Assembly: GCF_021245725.1 (NCBI RefSeq)
Contig: NZ_JAJGSX010000008.1
Coordinates: forward strand, 276,316-340,315
Length of the DNA stretch: 64,000 nt
DNA from: Pseudonocardia sp. TRM90224
GTDB taxonomy: Bacteria; Actinomycetota; Actinomycetes; Mycobacteriales; Pseudonocardiaceae
Direction of reading: 5' to 3'
The notes under the pieces were generated by a model. The model was not told where the DNA came from and ran no database searches. It saw nothing but the letters and a program-made list of their open reading frames with translations. Each line of letters starts with the position of its first letter. Positions within the stretch are counted from its first letter, which is position 1. This document shows, in pieces, positions 43,838 to 54,600 of the stretch. The position numbers and the translations under genes were made by a program.

Positions 43838-43896
43838 GAGGGCAGCAAAGCCACTTTCCGGCCCTCACAGGGCAGGAAAGTGGCTTTCCTGCCCTC
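43838..43896. repeat. Family B palindrome
   Basis: 59 bp, GAGGGCAG to CTGCCCTC, nearly identical to the copies at 41243 and 56731. It ends 36 bases before the suhB stop, in a convergent gap. Confidence 0.9.
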
Positions 43897-43932
43897 CCCA
43901 GGCACCCCCCGGGGGGTTTGCTCTCGGGTCGG

Positions 43933-44799
43933 TCAGACGTCGGCTGCGCCGTTCCGGCGGGCGAGGTCGTGGAGCTCCGCGGCTATCGCTGGGGTCGCGG
44001 CGAACAGCGCGTCGGCGCCGAGGCCGTCGTCCGGCGGGGTGCTGCCGGGGGCGCCGGGCACGCGGACCGTCGCGCCCGCTTCCGCCGCGATCAGCGCGGC
44101 GGCGGCCCAGTCCCACCAGTTGCAGCCGTGCTCGATGTAGGCGTCGGTCCAGCCGGCGGCGACGGCGCAGAGGTCGAGCGAGGCCGATCCGGTGCGGCGC
44201 ACGTCACGCACGTGCGTGAGCAGCGCGCCCACCATGGCGGCCTGGCGGGCCCTGCGCTCCACGCGGTAGGAGAAGCCGGTCCCGAGCAGCGACAGCGCGA
44301 CGTCCGTCGCGCCGGACACCGCGAGCGGCACGCCGTCGAGGGTCGCCCCGTGGCCGGCCGCGGCGCTCCACAACCGCCGGGACGACGGCTCGACGACCGC
44401 ACCTGCCAGCGACACCCCGTCGCGCACCGCGGCGACCGAGATCGCGTACCAGGGCAGCCCGTAGAGGAAGTTCACGGTGCCGTCGATCGGGTCGACCACC
44501 CACGCGACACCCGGCCCTTCGACGACGCCGCCGTGCTCCTCGCCCAGGACGGTGTCGCCGGGGCGCAGCTGCGCGAGCCGATCGCGCAGGAGCGTCTCCA
44601 GCGCGTGGTCGGACGCCGTGACGACGTCGGTCGGCGTGCTCTTGGTGGCGACGCCCTCGCCGGGCACGCCGTCGTCCCAGGGGCGCGGCAGGGCGCGCAG
44701 GTGCTCGGCGGCCTCGAGCGCCACCTGCTCGGCGACCGCCCTCAGCCGCTGCGGCTCGTCGTCGGCCGGCACGCTCACCGGTAGCTGTTCGGCTTGCAC
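43933..44799 (-). CDS. suhB: Inositol monophosphatase family protein
   Basis: 288 aa. Li+-sensitive phosphatase motifs: GEEHGG (metal Glu), WVVDPIDGTVNFLYG, and CNWWDWAAAALIAAEAG. Hydrolyses inositol-1-phosphate and related sugar phosphates. Equivalent of Rv2701c suhB. GTG start 44799. Convergent with cei, divergent from the small gene at 44875. Confidence 0.93.
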   Translation of the reverse strand: MQAEQLPVSVPADDEPQRLRAVAEQVALEAAEHLRALPRPWDDGVPGEGVATKSTPTDVVTASDHALETLLRDRLAQLRPGDTVLGEEHGGVVEGPGVAWVVDPIDGTVNFLYGLPWYAISVAAVRDGVSLAGAVVEPSSRRLWSAAAGHGATLDGVPLAVSGATDVALSLLGTGFSYRVERRARQAAMVGALLTHVRDVRRTGSASLDLCAVAAGWTDAYIEHGCNWWDWAAAALIAAEAGATVRVPGAPGSTPPDDGLGADALFAATPAIAAELHDLARRNGAADV

Positions 44800-44874
44800 A
44801 TCAGGCCATTCTGCCCGTGCCGGGCGATGCCTTAGAGTGCGCCCACTCGTGATCTTGGTGAGACAGGGACAGGC

Positions 44875-45033
44875 ATGGCGATCGGGATGCTGGGGCGGTT
44901 GGCGGTCGCGGTGCTCGCGACGGTGGTCGTGGTGACGGCGACGTTGGTGGCGCGACCGGAGCCGACCCGCTCGGTCGGCTCGGTGCCCTCGACCGTCCCA
45001 GCGGTCGCGCCCCGCGCCCACCTGGGGGGATAG
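44875..45033 (+). CDS. Small putative membrane or secreted protein, 52 aa
   Basis: Frame MAIGMLGRLAVAVLATVVVVT then ATLVARPEPTRSV, ending HLGG with a TAG. A hydrophobic helix (residues 8-26) followed by a Pro/Ser/Val tail suggests a small anchored protein. ATG 44875 is preceded by GAGACAGGGACA. No homologue recognised; the mycobacterial order has ppgK at this place instead. Confidence 0.45.
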   Translation: MAIGMLGRLAVAVLATVVVVTATLVARPEPTRSVGSVPSTVPAVAPRAHLGG

Positions 45034-45142
45034 TGGTCGCGAGCGGCCAGCAGCTCCCCCGGGGGAGCACTGTGGACGAGGCGCGGGAACTCCGATGTGA
45101 CGCGCGGGGGCGCCATGGGGCGTACGGATCCGCACACGCAGT

Positions 45143-45148
45143 TACAAT
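45143..45148 (+). promoter_or_regulatory. Possible -10 element upstream of sigA
   Basis: TACAAT in an otherwise GC-rich 246-bp gap, about 130 bases upstream of the sigma factor start. No convincing -35 partner is seen. Confidence 0.35.
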
Positions 45149-45279
45149 GGATCGGTACCCCGCACCGTGACCGCCTCCGATGCCGGCGATCCGCGGGTTG
45201 CTCGAACCGATCTCGATCCCGTCAGCCGGATGATTCGCGTCCCGGTTCACGGCAGAGCGAACCGTAGCGAGAGGGCCTA

Positions 45280-46698
<1,419 letters not shown>

Positions 46699-46711
46699 CA
46701 CACGGCTTCAC

Positions 46712-46749
46712 GGGAAGGGCCTCCGAGCTGCTGCTCGGGGGCCCTTTCC
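46712..46749 (+). terminator. Intrinsic terminator downstream of sigA
   Basis: Strong hairpin: 17-base arms 46712-46728 and 46733-46749 with a TGCT loop and mostly exact pairing, starting 13 bases after the stop codon. No long U-tract, as usual in high-GC actinobacteria. Confidence 0.85.
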
Positions 46750-46814
46750 GCGTTCCGTTCACCGGATGTGCTGATCGCCGGGGCGAGTTCGCGGCGGGTG
46801 CCCGGCCCGCGGCA

Positions 46815-46820
46815 TACGAT
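46815..46820 (+). promoter_or_regulatory. -10 element of a probable leaderless promoter
   Basis: TACGAT, then seven bases, then the GTG start at 46828, with no ribosome binding site. Confidence 0.5.
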
Positions 46821-46827
46821 CTTGCCC

Positions 46828-47547
46828 GTGTCCGTACCCGCCGACACCGTCGCGAAGGGCGGCTCGTGGTCGACCCGGGCCATCGACGTGCTCCTGCTCG
46901 TCGTCGCGGCGGTCATGTTCGTCGACCTGCGGGTCAACCTGGATATCGACGACCCCGTCTACCGGGTCACGGCGTTGCTGTGGATCGTGCTCGCCGGCAT
47001 GTTCATCGCGGTGCGGCTGCTGCGCATGCGCCGGGCCCGTCGTGGCGACCCGCACTGGGCCCGGCGGCTCCAGGACGTCCGGCTCGGCCACCTGGTGGTG
47101 GGCACCACCGCGTTGACGGTCGTCAACGCGATCACGCTGCTGCTCGCCTACACCGGCGACGCGGGCGAGCGGGCCGTCGCCGACCTCGTCGCGCAGGGCG
47201 GCGACCCGGATCTGATGGTCGAGCTCGTCACGATCTACTCGGCGTCGGCGCTGCTGCTCATCGTCCTCGCGTGGGCGGTGCCGCACCTCAGCTACGCCGA
47301 GCGCTACGCGCGGCTGTGGGTGCTCGGCCGAGCCCGTGGGGTGACGCACTTCGAGTTCCCCGGCACCGCCACGCCGACGCTGACCGAGTTCGTCTACGTC
47401 GCGGTCACGGTCGGTGTTGCGTTCGCGACCTCCGACGTCAGCGCCACGACGTCGGAGGCCCGCTCGAAGATGATCTTCCACGGGCTGCTGTCGTTCCTGT
47501 ACAACGCCGTCATCGTCGCGGCGACCGTCGGAGTCCTGACTAGCTGA
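46828..47547 (+). CDS. DUF1345 membrane protein
   Basis: 239 aa. Four or five transmembrane helices (AIDVLLLVVAAVMFVDLRV, VTALLWIVLAGMFIAVRLL, LVVGTTALTVVNAITLLLAY). The C-terminal AFATSDVSATTSEARSKMIFHGLLSFLYNAVIVAA segment is the DUF1345 hallmark. Function unknown. Start GTG 46828 is chosen because it follows the -10-like element directly. Confidence 0.85.
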   Translation: MSVPADTVAKGGSWSTRAIDVLLLVVAAVMFVDLRVNLDIDDPVYRVTALLWIVLAGMFIAVRLLRMRRARRGDPHWARRLQDVRLGHLVVGTTALTVVNAITLLLAYTGDAGERAVADLVAQGGDPDLMVELVTIYSASALLLIVLAWAVPHLSYAERYARLWVLGRARGVTHFEFPGTATPTLTEFVYVAVTVGVAFATSDVSATTSEARSKMIFHGLLSFLYNAVIVAATVGVLTS

Positions 47548-47585
47548 GGTGCCGCTGAGCCGGCATTCGGGAGGACACTGGAGCC

Positions 47586-48047
47586 ATGGCGGTCGACGTC
47601 TACACCACGATCATCATCGAGCGGCCGGCCGACGCCGTCGCCGCGTACGCGGCCGACCCGGACAACGCGCCGAGCTGGTACGTGAACATCGACTCCGTGG
47701 AGTGGGAGACGCGGCGACCGCTGGCCGTCGGCTCCCGCCTGCGGTTCGTCGCCCGGTTCCTCGGCCGCACCCTCGCCTACACGTACGAGGTCAGCGCGTA
47801 CACGCCGGGGAAGCTGCTGGTCATGCGCACGGCGCAGGGCCCGTTCCCGATGGAGACCACCTACACGTGGGCGGCCGCCGGCAAGTCGACGCGGATGTCG
47901 CTGCGCAACCGGGGCATCCCCGCCGGCTTCGCCCGGTTGGGCGCGCCGGCGATCGCGATCGCGATGCGGGTGGCGAACCGCAAGGACCTCGCCCGGCTGC
48001 GCCGGATCATGCTGAAGCGGATCGTGCCGGACGCCTCCCAGAGGTAG
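47586..48047 (+). CDS. SRPBCC (polyketide cyclase-like) protein
   Basis: 153 aa START-like fold: YTTIIIERPADAVAAYAADPDNAPSWYVNIDSVEW, GSRLRFVARFLGRTLAYTYEVSAYTPGKLLVMRT, then a C-terminal helix (GAPAIAIAMRVANRKDLARLRRIML). Probably binds a hydrophobic ligand; no catalytic role can be assigned. ATG 47586 with GGGAGGA upstream. Confidence 0.88.
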   Translation: MAVDVYTTIIIERPADAVAAYAADPDNAPSWYVNIDSVEWETRRPLAVGSRLRFVARFLGRTLAYTYEVSAYTPGKLLVMRTAQGPFPMETTYTWAAAGKSTRMSLRNRGIPAGFARLGAPAIAIAMRVANRKDLARLRRIMLKRIVPDASQR

Positions 48048-48064
48048 CCGCCGGACCCGAACTT

Positions 48065-48123
48065 CCCCACCGTTTTGTGCACTTGCACGCCTGCAGGGCG
48101 CGCAGGTGCACAAAACGGTGGGG
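48065..48123. repeat. Family A3 palindrome
   Basis: Outer arm CCCCACCGTTTTG as in A1/A2 but inner arm TGCACTTGCACGC-type. It pairs with itself. Between convergent genes, 18 bases after the SRPBCC stop. Confidence 0.9.
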
Positions 48124-48147
48124 AGATTGGCGACGGCTGCGCGAGCG

Positions 48148-48897
48148 CTACTGCGCCTGCTTCTGATGCAGGTAGGCGAGTGAGCGGGCGACCCCGTCGA
48201 ACTCGTCGCCCGCGTACTCGTCGAACTCGACGACTCCCAGCTCCGCGGCCCCCGCCGCGTCCAGGACGGCGTCGACGGCGATCTCACCCTCGCCCAGCGG
48301 CACCTGGTCCTTCTTGACCTCGCCCGTCACGGGGCCGTCCTTGATGTGGATCAGGCGGGCCCGGTCGCCGAGCCGCCGCAGCAGCGCGGCGGGGTCCTGC
48401 CCGCCGACGGCGGCCCAGAAGGTGTCGACCTCCAGCACGACGTCGGGTTCGAGCGCGGCGACGAGGTGCTCCAGCGCCGTGACCCCGTCGATGACGGACG
48501 CGAGCTCCCAGGCGTGGTTGTGGTAGCCGACCCGCAGGTTGCGGGGGCGGGCCGCCGCGGCGATCTCGTTGAGCGCCTCGGCGGTCCGCCGGATCGAGTC
48601 GAGGGTCTGCCACTCCTCGGCGGGCACCATCGGCTCGACGACGGTGGTCATCCCGAGCCGTTGCGCCGCGTCGAAGATCTCTTCCCGGTCCCTGCCGAGC
48701 AGCCGGTTGTGCCCCGACGGCGCAGCGAGGCCGGCAGCGCGCAGCGCCGGTTCCAGCGCGTCGACGTGCTCGACGAAGCCGTACGGCTCGACGTTGGTGA
48801 ACCCGATGTCCGCCAGCCGTTGCAGCGTGGCGGCCGGGTCAGCGGTGAACGCCTCGCGCACCGAGTAGACCTGGACGGAGATGGCGGTCGCAGACAT
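48148..48897 (-). CDS. Sugar phosphate isomerase/epimerase (xylose isomerase-like TIM barrel)
   Basis: 249 aa from ATG 48897 (an upstream ATG at 48927 is in frame). AISVQVYSVREAFTADPAATLQRLADIGFTNVEPYG opens the barrel; metal-binding residues appear in VEPMVPAEEW, VGYHNHAWEL, VVLEVDTFWAAVGG and LIHIKDGP. Family members isomerise or epimerise sugars or inosose; substrate unknown. Divergent from the TetR gene across a palindromic operator that could repress both. Confidence 0.9.
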   Translation of the reverse strand: MSATAISVQVYSVREAFTADPAATLQRLADIGFTNVEPYGFVEHVDALEPALRAAGLAAPSGHNRLLGRDREEIFDAAQRLGMTTVVEPMVPAEEWQTLDSIRRTAEALNEIAAAARPRNLRVGYHNHAWELASVIDGVTALEHLVAALEPDVVLEVDTFWAAVGGQDPAALLRRLGDRARLIHIKDGPVTGEVKKDQVPLGEGEIAVDAVLDAAGAAELGVVEFDEYAGDEFDGVARSLAYLHQKQAQ

Positions 48898-48976
48898 GCA
48901 GCCCCTGTCGGTTGAGTGATCAGACATCGGAGCAATCGTACGAGGCTCTCGACAGATGCCTAGCACTTGCTTGCTT

Positions 48977-49000
48977 TTCATACATGCGTGCATGTATGAA
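48977..49000. promoter_or_regulatory. TetR operator, 24-bp palindrome
   Basis: 11-bp perfect arms (TTCATACATGC and its complement) around a 2-base centre, immediately before the tetR coding start and 80 bases from the divergent isomerase start. Confidence 0.8.
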
Positions 49001-49006
49001 TGTTGC

Positions 49007-49588
49007 GTGCGACGGACCGCTGAAGACACCGCAGCCACCCGAGCCGCCCTGCTCGACGCCGCCCTCTTCACCTTCGCCGAGCAGGGCGTCGCCGAGGCGA
49101 CGCTCGCCGGCATCGCCGGCTCGGCCGGCCTCACCCGCGGCGCCGTCTACCACCACTTCGCCGACAAGAACGCACTGCTCGGAGCCGTGCTCGAGCAGAT
49201 GTGGGACACCGTCGCCACGCCTGTCTGGGCCGCGCTCGACGACCCTGCCCGCCCGCTCCGCGCCCGGCTGCAGACGTTCGCCGTCGGCTGGCTCACCGCA
49301 CTGCACACCGATCGCCGGTTCACCGCGCTCATGGCCGTCTCCATGCAGGCGGGGCTGCCCAACGATCCCGAGAAGAAGAAGGCGGCCGGATTCCACGAGT
49401 GGCGCGCGCGGCTCGTCGCCGACCTGACCCCGGCCGCTGCCGACCTCGCGGTCGATCCCCCTACCGCGGCGGAGCACCTGTTGGCCTGGCTCAGCGGCAC
49501 CGCGCTGCTGGCCGGCCATGATCCCGCCCTCGTTCCCCGCGCCGACGCCACGAGTGTCGCGCCCCTGCTCGAAGGACTTCTCCGATGA
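49007..49588 (+). CDS. TetR-family transcriptional repressor
   Basis: 193 aa from GTG 49007. HTH: AALLDAALFTFAEQGVAEATLAGIAGSAGLTRGAVYHHFADKNALLGAV. The C-terminal ligand domain has MSMQAGLPNDPEKKKAAGFHEWR, similar to AcrR/TtgR-type efflux repressors. An in-frame ATG inside the operator (48992) is possible. Cotranscribed with the MFS exporter (ATGA overlap), so it probably represses its own efflux operon. Confidence 0.92.
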   Translation: MRRTAEDTAATRAALLDAALFTFAEQGVAEATLAGIAGSAGLTRGAVYHHFADKNALLGAVLEQMWDTVATPVWAALDDPARPLRARLQTFAVGWLTALHTDRRFTALMAVSMQAGLPNDPEKKKAAGFHEWRARLVADLTPAAADLAVDPPTAAEHLLAWLSGTALLAGHDPALVPRADATSVAPLLEGLLR

Positions 49589-50760
49589 CCTCTCCCCCGC
49601 CGGCCGGCGCAACCCGGCCCGGCGCCGCGGTCGGCGTCGTGTCGCTGGCGCTCGGCGTCGACATGTTCCTGTACGGCGCGCTGGTGCCGCTGCTGCCGAC
49701 GCTGCCGGCCGTGGCGGGCTCGCCGGGTGCGGCCGGGCTGCTGTTCGCGGCCTACGCGCTCGCGATGCTCGCCTCCATCCCGCTGGTCGGACGATGGGTG
49801 GACCGTTCCGGCCCACGCTCCCCGATGCTCGCGGGGATGCTCGGGCTCGCCGCCGCCACCGCGCTGTTCACCGCTGCCGTCGAGATGCCCGGCGTCGCCG
49901 GGCTCGCCGTGCTGATGGCCGCGCGCGCCGCGCAAGGAGTCGCCGCGGGGGTCAGCTGGACGTCGGGCCTCGCGCTGATCGCCGCGACCCATCCGCCCGA
50001 GCGGCGCGGCACGGTGATGGGATTTGCGCTCTCCGCACTCGGTATCGGGGTGCTCCTCGGTCCTGCGGCGTCCGGCCTGCTCACCGACTCGTTCGGGCCG
50101 CGCGCACCGTTCGTGCTGGTCGCGGTGCTGGCGGTGCTCGACGCCGTCGCCCGGATCGTCTGGATCAAGCCGGTGGCGTCGATCGCCCGACCGACGCCGC
50201 TGCGGGAGGTCGCCCGCGGCCCGCGCGCGGGGCTGCTGATCGGGCTCACCGCGCTCGGCGCGGCGGCGATCGCCTTCGCCGAGCCCGTGCTGCCGCTGCA
50301 CCTCGCCGGTCTCGGCATGAACGCCACCGGTATCGGGTTGGTGTTCGGCGGCGCCGCCCTCGCCGGCGGCCTGATCGCGCCGCTCGCCGGCATGATCACC
50401 GACCGGTTCGGCCCGACGCGGGTCGCCGCCGTCGGCACGCTCGTCGCCGCGGCCGGGTTCTGGCTCTGCGGCCTGCCCGCGGCACCCGTCTCGATCGCGG
50501 GTGTGGTCGTGGTCGGGCTCGGCGCGCAGCTCGTGCTCGCACCGACGCTGGTGCTGATCGGCACGCTGGCCGAGCACACCCAACCGCCCGCGTACGGGGC
50601 CGCGTACGCGCTCTACAACCTCGCCTACACCGTGGGGCTCGCGCTCGCCCCGCTCGCGGCGGGCACCGCCGCGACGCTCGCCGGGGTCGGCCCGACGACG
50701 GTCGTGGCCGCCGCCGTCGCCGCGATCGTGGCCCTGCGGTTGATCACCACCAGGCGGTGA
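49585..50760 (+). CDS. Major facilitator superfamily exporter
   Basis: 391 aa, twelve hydrophobic helices. MFS motif A between TM2 and TM3 is GRWVDRSGPRSPML, and MITDRFGPTRVAAVG marks the second-half repeat. The N-half ARAAQGVAAGVSWTSGLALIA resembles drug:H+ antiporters of the DHA1 type. ATG overlaps the tetR stop. Probably a drug or metabolite efflux pump under that repressor. Confidence 0.92.
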   Translation: MTSPPPAGATRPGAAVGVVSLALGVDMFLYGALVPLLPTLPAVAGSPGAAGLLFAAYALAMLASIPLVGRWVDRSGPRSPMLAGMLGLAAATALFTAAVEMPGVAGLAVLMAARAAQGVAAGVSWTSGLALIAATHPPERRGTVMGFALSALGIGVLLGPAASGLLTDSFGPRAPFVLVAVLAVLDAVARIVWIKPVASIARPTPLREVARGPRAGLLIGLTALGAAAIAFAEPVLPLHLAGLGMNATGIGLVFGGAALAGGLIAPLAGMITDRFGPTRVAAVGTLVAAAGFWLCGLPAAPVSIAGVVVVGLGAQLVLAPTLVLIGTLAEHTQPPAYGAAYALYNLAYTVGLALAPLAAGTAATLAGVGPTTVVAAAVAAIVALRLITTRR

Positions 50761-50817
50761 CCAACGAAATCCGCGCCCCCTCCGTCCTTACGGCAGAACG
50801 TACGAACGGAGACCACG

Positions 50818-51537
50818 ATGAAGCGTCTACTGTCCACCGGCCTGGCCGTCACGATCGGCGCGCTGCTGCTCGCCGGCTGCGCGGGCCCGCAGCCCGCCGC
50901 GACGGGCGGCCCGGCGCCGACCCCCGGCATCAACGCGCGCGGGGTGGGGACGGCGAAGGGCGCACCCGACATCGTCACCGTCGACCTCGGGGTGTCGACG
51001 AGGGCGCCGAGCGCGCAGGCCGCGCTCGGCGCGAACAACGAGCGGGCCGCCGCGCTGATCGCGACCCTGAAGAACAGCGGCGTCGCCGAGGCCGACATCC
51101 GCACCAGCCAGCTCTCGGTCAACCCCACCTACGCCGACGGCGGGCGGATCAACGGCTACGAGGTCAACAACTCCGTCACCGCGACGCTGCGCGACATCGC
51201 CGCCGCCGGACGGCTGATCGACGCTGCCGGTGAGGCGGCCGGGGACGCCGTGCGCGTCAACAGCCTCCAGTTCTCCATCGACGACGACAGCGCGCTGCGC
51301 ACCCAGGCCCGTGCCGACGCCGTGCGGCAGGCACAGGCGCAGGCCAAGCAGATGGCCGAGGCAGCGGGCGTGCGGACCGGCGTGATCCTCTCGATCAACG
51401 AGGTCGTCACGCCCACACCGGGCCCGTACTGGGAGGTCAACGCCGGCGCCGCAGACCAGAAGGCGGCGGTGCCGCTGCAGCCCGGGACGCAGGAGCTGAC
51501 GGTCACCGTCGACGTGGTGTACGCGATCGACCAGTGA
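50818..51537 (+). CDS. SIMPL-domain (DUF541) lipoprotein
   Basis: 239 aa. Lipoprotein signal MKRLLSTGLAVTIGALLLAGC with lipobox LAGC (Cys21). The SIMPL/DUF541 domain follows: GVGTAKGAPDIVTVDLGVSTRAPSAQAALGANNERAAALI, RTSQLSVNPTYADGGRINGYEVNNSV, ARADAVRQAQAQAKQMAEAAG. Found outside the membrane; function poorly known, linked to stress. 57 bases after the MFS gene. Confidence 0.92.
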   Translation: MKRLLSTGLAVTIGALLLAGCAGPQPAATGGPAPTPGINARGVGTAKGAPDIVTVDLGVSTRAPSAQAALGANNERAAALIATLKNSGVAEADIRTSQLSVNPTYADGGRINGYEVNNSVTATLRDIAAAGRLIDAAGEAAGDAVRVNSLQFSIDDDSALRTQARADAVRQAQAQAKQMAEAAGVRTGVILSINEVVTPTPGPYWEVNAGAADQKAAVPLQPGTQELTVTVDVVYAIDQ

Positions 51538-51561
51538 CGCCGCGCACTGGGCGCGCGGGAC

Positions 51562-51614
51562 GTCAGGAAAGCCACTTTCATGCAACCACGTTGCATGAAA
51601 GTGGCTTTCCTGAC
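51562..51614. repeat. Family C palindrome, copy 2
   Basis: Perfect 25-bp arms (51562-51586 and 51590-51614) with a 3-base loop. Same sequence as the copy at 17466 except for the loop. Convergent gap. Confidence 0.92.
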
Positions 51615-51669
51615 CCACCCCGGGCCCGGCCCGGGCCTCGGCCCAGACGCCGGCCCCTGGCCTGAGCGG

Positions 51670-54600
51670 CTACGCGAACACGTCGGCGACGTACCGGGCG
51701 CGGGTGCGTTCCATCTCCGTCATCCACGCCTCCGCCTCCGCCGCGGTGGCGCCGGTGTGCTCGGCGTAGATCCGCTTGCACGTCTCGTACACGGCGGGCG
51801 CCATGTACTGGCCGTCGCCGCAGACGAAGAACACCGGGTCCCGGTCCATCAGCGCGACGACGTCGGCACGGTCGGCCCACAACCGGTCCTGGACGAACGT
51901 CACGCCGTCGCGCGGGACCGCCGAGTACGCCGGCCGCACGTCGACGACACCCCGCTCGGCCCAGGCCGCCAGCTCGTCGCGGTACAGGTGGTCTACGTCG
52001 GGGTGGTCGCAGCCGAAGAACAGCAGCGCGGGCGCCGGCCGCACGCCCTCCTGCTCGGCGCGCATCGCCCGGTCCTGCAGGAACCCGCGGAACGGGGCCA
52101 ACCCGGAGCCGGCGCACACCATGACGATCGGGGTGTCGAGCGACTCCGGCGGGTGGAACGCCACGTTCGACGGCCGGACGGTCACCGCGACCTTCGTGCC
52201 CGGCCGCACCCCCGCCAGGTACGTCGACGCCGCGCCGAAGTAGCGCCCGGCACCCGACAGCGCCGGGGCGTCGACGACGGCCACGGTGAGCGTCGCGACC
52301 TCGGGGTTCCACCGCGGCGACGACGAGATCGAGTACTGCCTGGGCGTCAGCGGTGTGAGCATCTGCAGGAACGCCGCGAACGGCAGCTGGCACGGACGGT
52401 GGCGTTCGAGCAGGTCGAGCACGGTGACCCGGCGCTCCACCACCTCGGCGGCATGCCGGGCGGGGTCGGCCGCGAGCGCCGCCAGCGCCTTCTCGTCGGG
52501 CGGGCACGGTGTCGCGGCGGCGAGCTGCTCGATCTGGCGGCGCGTCGCGGGCTGCGACAGCTCGACGAAGCTCGAGAGCAGCTCCGCCGCCGTCACCGGT
52601 TCGTCGGCCGGCAGGAACGTCGGCGCGCCTCCGGTGCGCAGCACCACCTGCGCGTCGGGGGCGAGCCCGAAGCGGCTCAGTGCCCGCGCGACGACGTCCG
52701 GCGGGTTGAGCGGCAGCACGGCGAGGTAGTCGCCGGCGCGGTAGGTCGCCCCGGCCGGGAGCGCGATCTCGACGTGCCGCTTCGAGCGGGCGTTCGGCGC
52801 CGCCATGTCGACCAGCTCGCGGTTGGCGAGCACGGTGCCCAGCTGCAGCTGGTTCTGCCGCAGCAGCGGGTCGCGGGTGGCCCCGACGAACTCGACCTCC
52901 AGGCTCGGCGCCGGTGCCGGCGCGGCCGTGTCCTGCCCGAACGCCGCCCCGACCGGGCCCCAGAAGCCCGCGTACCAGTCCTCGAAGTCGCCGAAGAAGT
53001 CGCCGCGCGCGTTCGCCTCGCCGCGCTCGACCAGCCGCTGCCCACCCGCGGCCGCCAGCGCGGCGTCGACGGCTTTGGGGATCGCCTGGTAGGTCCGCGC
53101 CCAGTCTTTGTTGCCGCAGCCGAACACCACGAACCGCACCCCGTCGAGCGCGCCGGCGGGCAGGTCGCGCACCCACGGGAGGAACGCGCGCGCGTTGTCC
53201 GGCGGCTGGCCCTCGTAGGAGGACGTGACGACCACAACCGCGCCCTCGGTTGGCAGCTCACCGGTCGCGCTGTCGAGCGTCCCGACCGCGACCTGGTAGC
53301 CGCGTGCGGTCGCGTCGTTGGCGATCCGCTGCGCGAACGCCTCCGCGGTGCCGGCGTTGGAGCCGTAGAGCACCCGCATCGGGGTGCCGTGCGCGTCGGC
53401 GGTGACGGCGGCTGCCGGCTGCCCTGACCGCTCGCTGGTCGACCCCGTGCCCATCGACGCCGTGCCGACCGACGGGACGATCGTCGTGTCGCGGCGGCGC
53501 GCGTACATGTGCAGCCCCGCCGGCTTGATCGTCAGGGTCTGCTGGATCTCGAGGTCGTAATCGGGGTCGACGGGCGCGATGTCGAAGCGCTGCAGCAGCA
53601 TCGCGAGGAACAGCGTGGCCTCCTGCAGCGCGAACCCGCGTCCGATGCAGGAGCGCTGCCCGTTGCCGAACGGCTTCCACGCGTTGGGCGGCAGCTGCTG
53701 GGCGCGCTCGAACGCGAACCGCTCGGGGTCGAACGCCTCCGGGTCGGGCCCCCACACGGTCGGGTCGCGGTGCAGCCCAGGGATCACCACGAGCATCGTC
53801 TGGTCGCGGCGCACCTCGTAGCGCCCGCCGAGCGTCGTCACCTCGTCGCGCGGCTGGATCGAGAACGCCGGCGCGGTCGGCCAGAGCCGCAGCGACTCCT
53901 TGAACACCTGGTCGAGGTAGGTCAGCTTGGCCAGGTGCTCGAACCGCGGCTGCTCGTTGCCGAGCACCTCGTCGACCTGCGCCCGCGCCTTGGCCAGCAC
54001 CTCGGGGTGGCGCATCAGCTCGTACAGGGTGAAGGTGAGCAGCCCGCTGGTGGTCTCGTGCCCCGCGATCAGGAACGTGACGAGCTGGTAGCGCACGTTC
54101 TCGGCCGAGAGCCGCTCCCCGGTCTGCGGGTCGGTCGCGGTGAGCATCGTGTCGAGGATGTCGTGCTGGCCGTCCGGCAGCGGGTTGCGGCGGCGTTCCT
54201 CGATGAGCCGGTCGGCCACGTCGTGCATGAGCTGCTTGTCGGCCTCGTAGCGCTGGTGGGTGCGCCGCATCAGCATGTCCTGCATCGGCAGCCGCTGGGC
54301 CCGCTCGCCCGACTCGACCAGCGCCCGGACCATCGCACCGACGAACGGGTGCATGTCCTCGGAGTAGAAGCTGTTGAAGCGGTAGCTGAACGAGCACAGC
54401 GCGATCGTGTCGAGCGTGAGCCTCGTCGTGTTGTCGGCGACGTCGATCTCGTGGGTCGAGCCCTGGCGCTCCCACTTGAGCAGCAGCTGCTCGGAAATAT
54501 CGAGCATCCCGTCGAACATGTCGCGCAGCGCGGCCGGCCCGAACGCCGGCATGAGGATGCGGTGCGCCGCGCCCCACGCCGGCTCGTCGGTGTCGGAGGT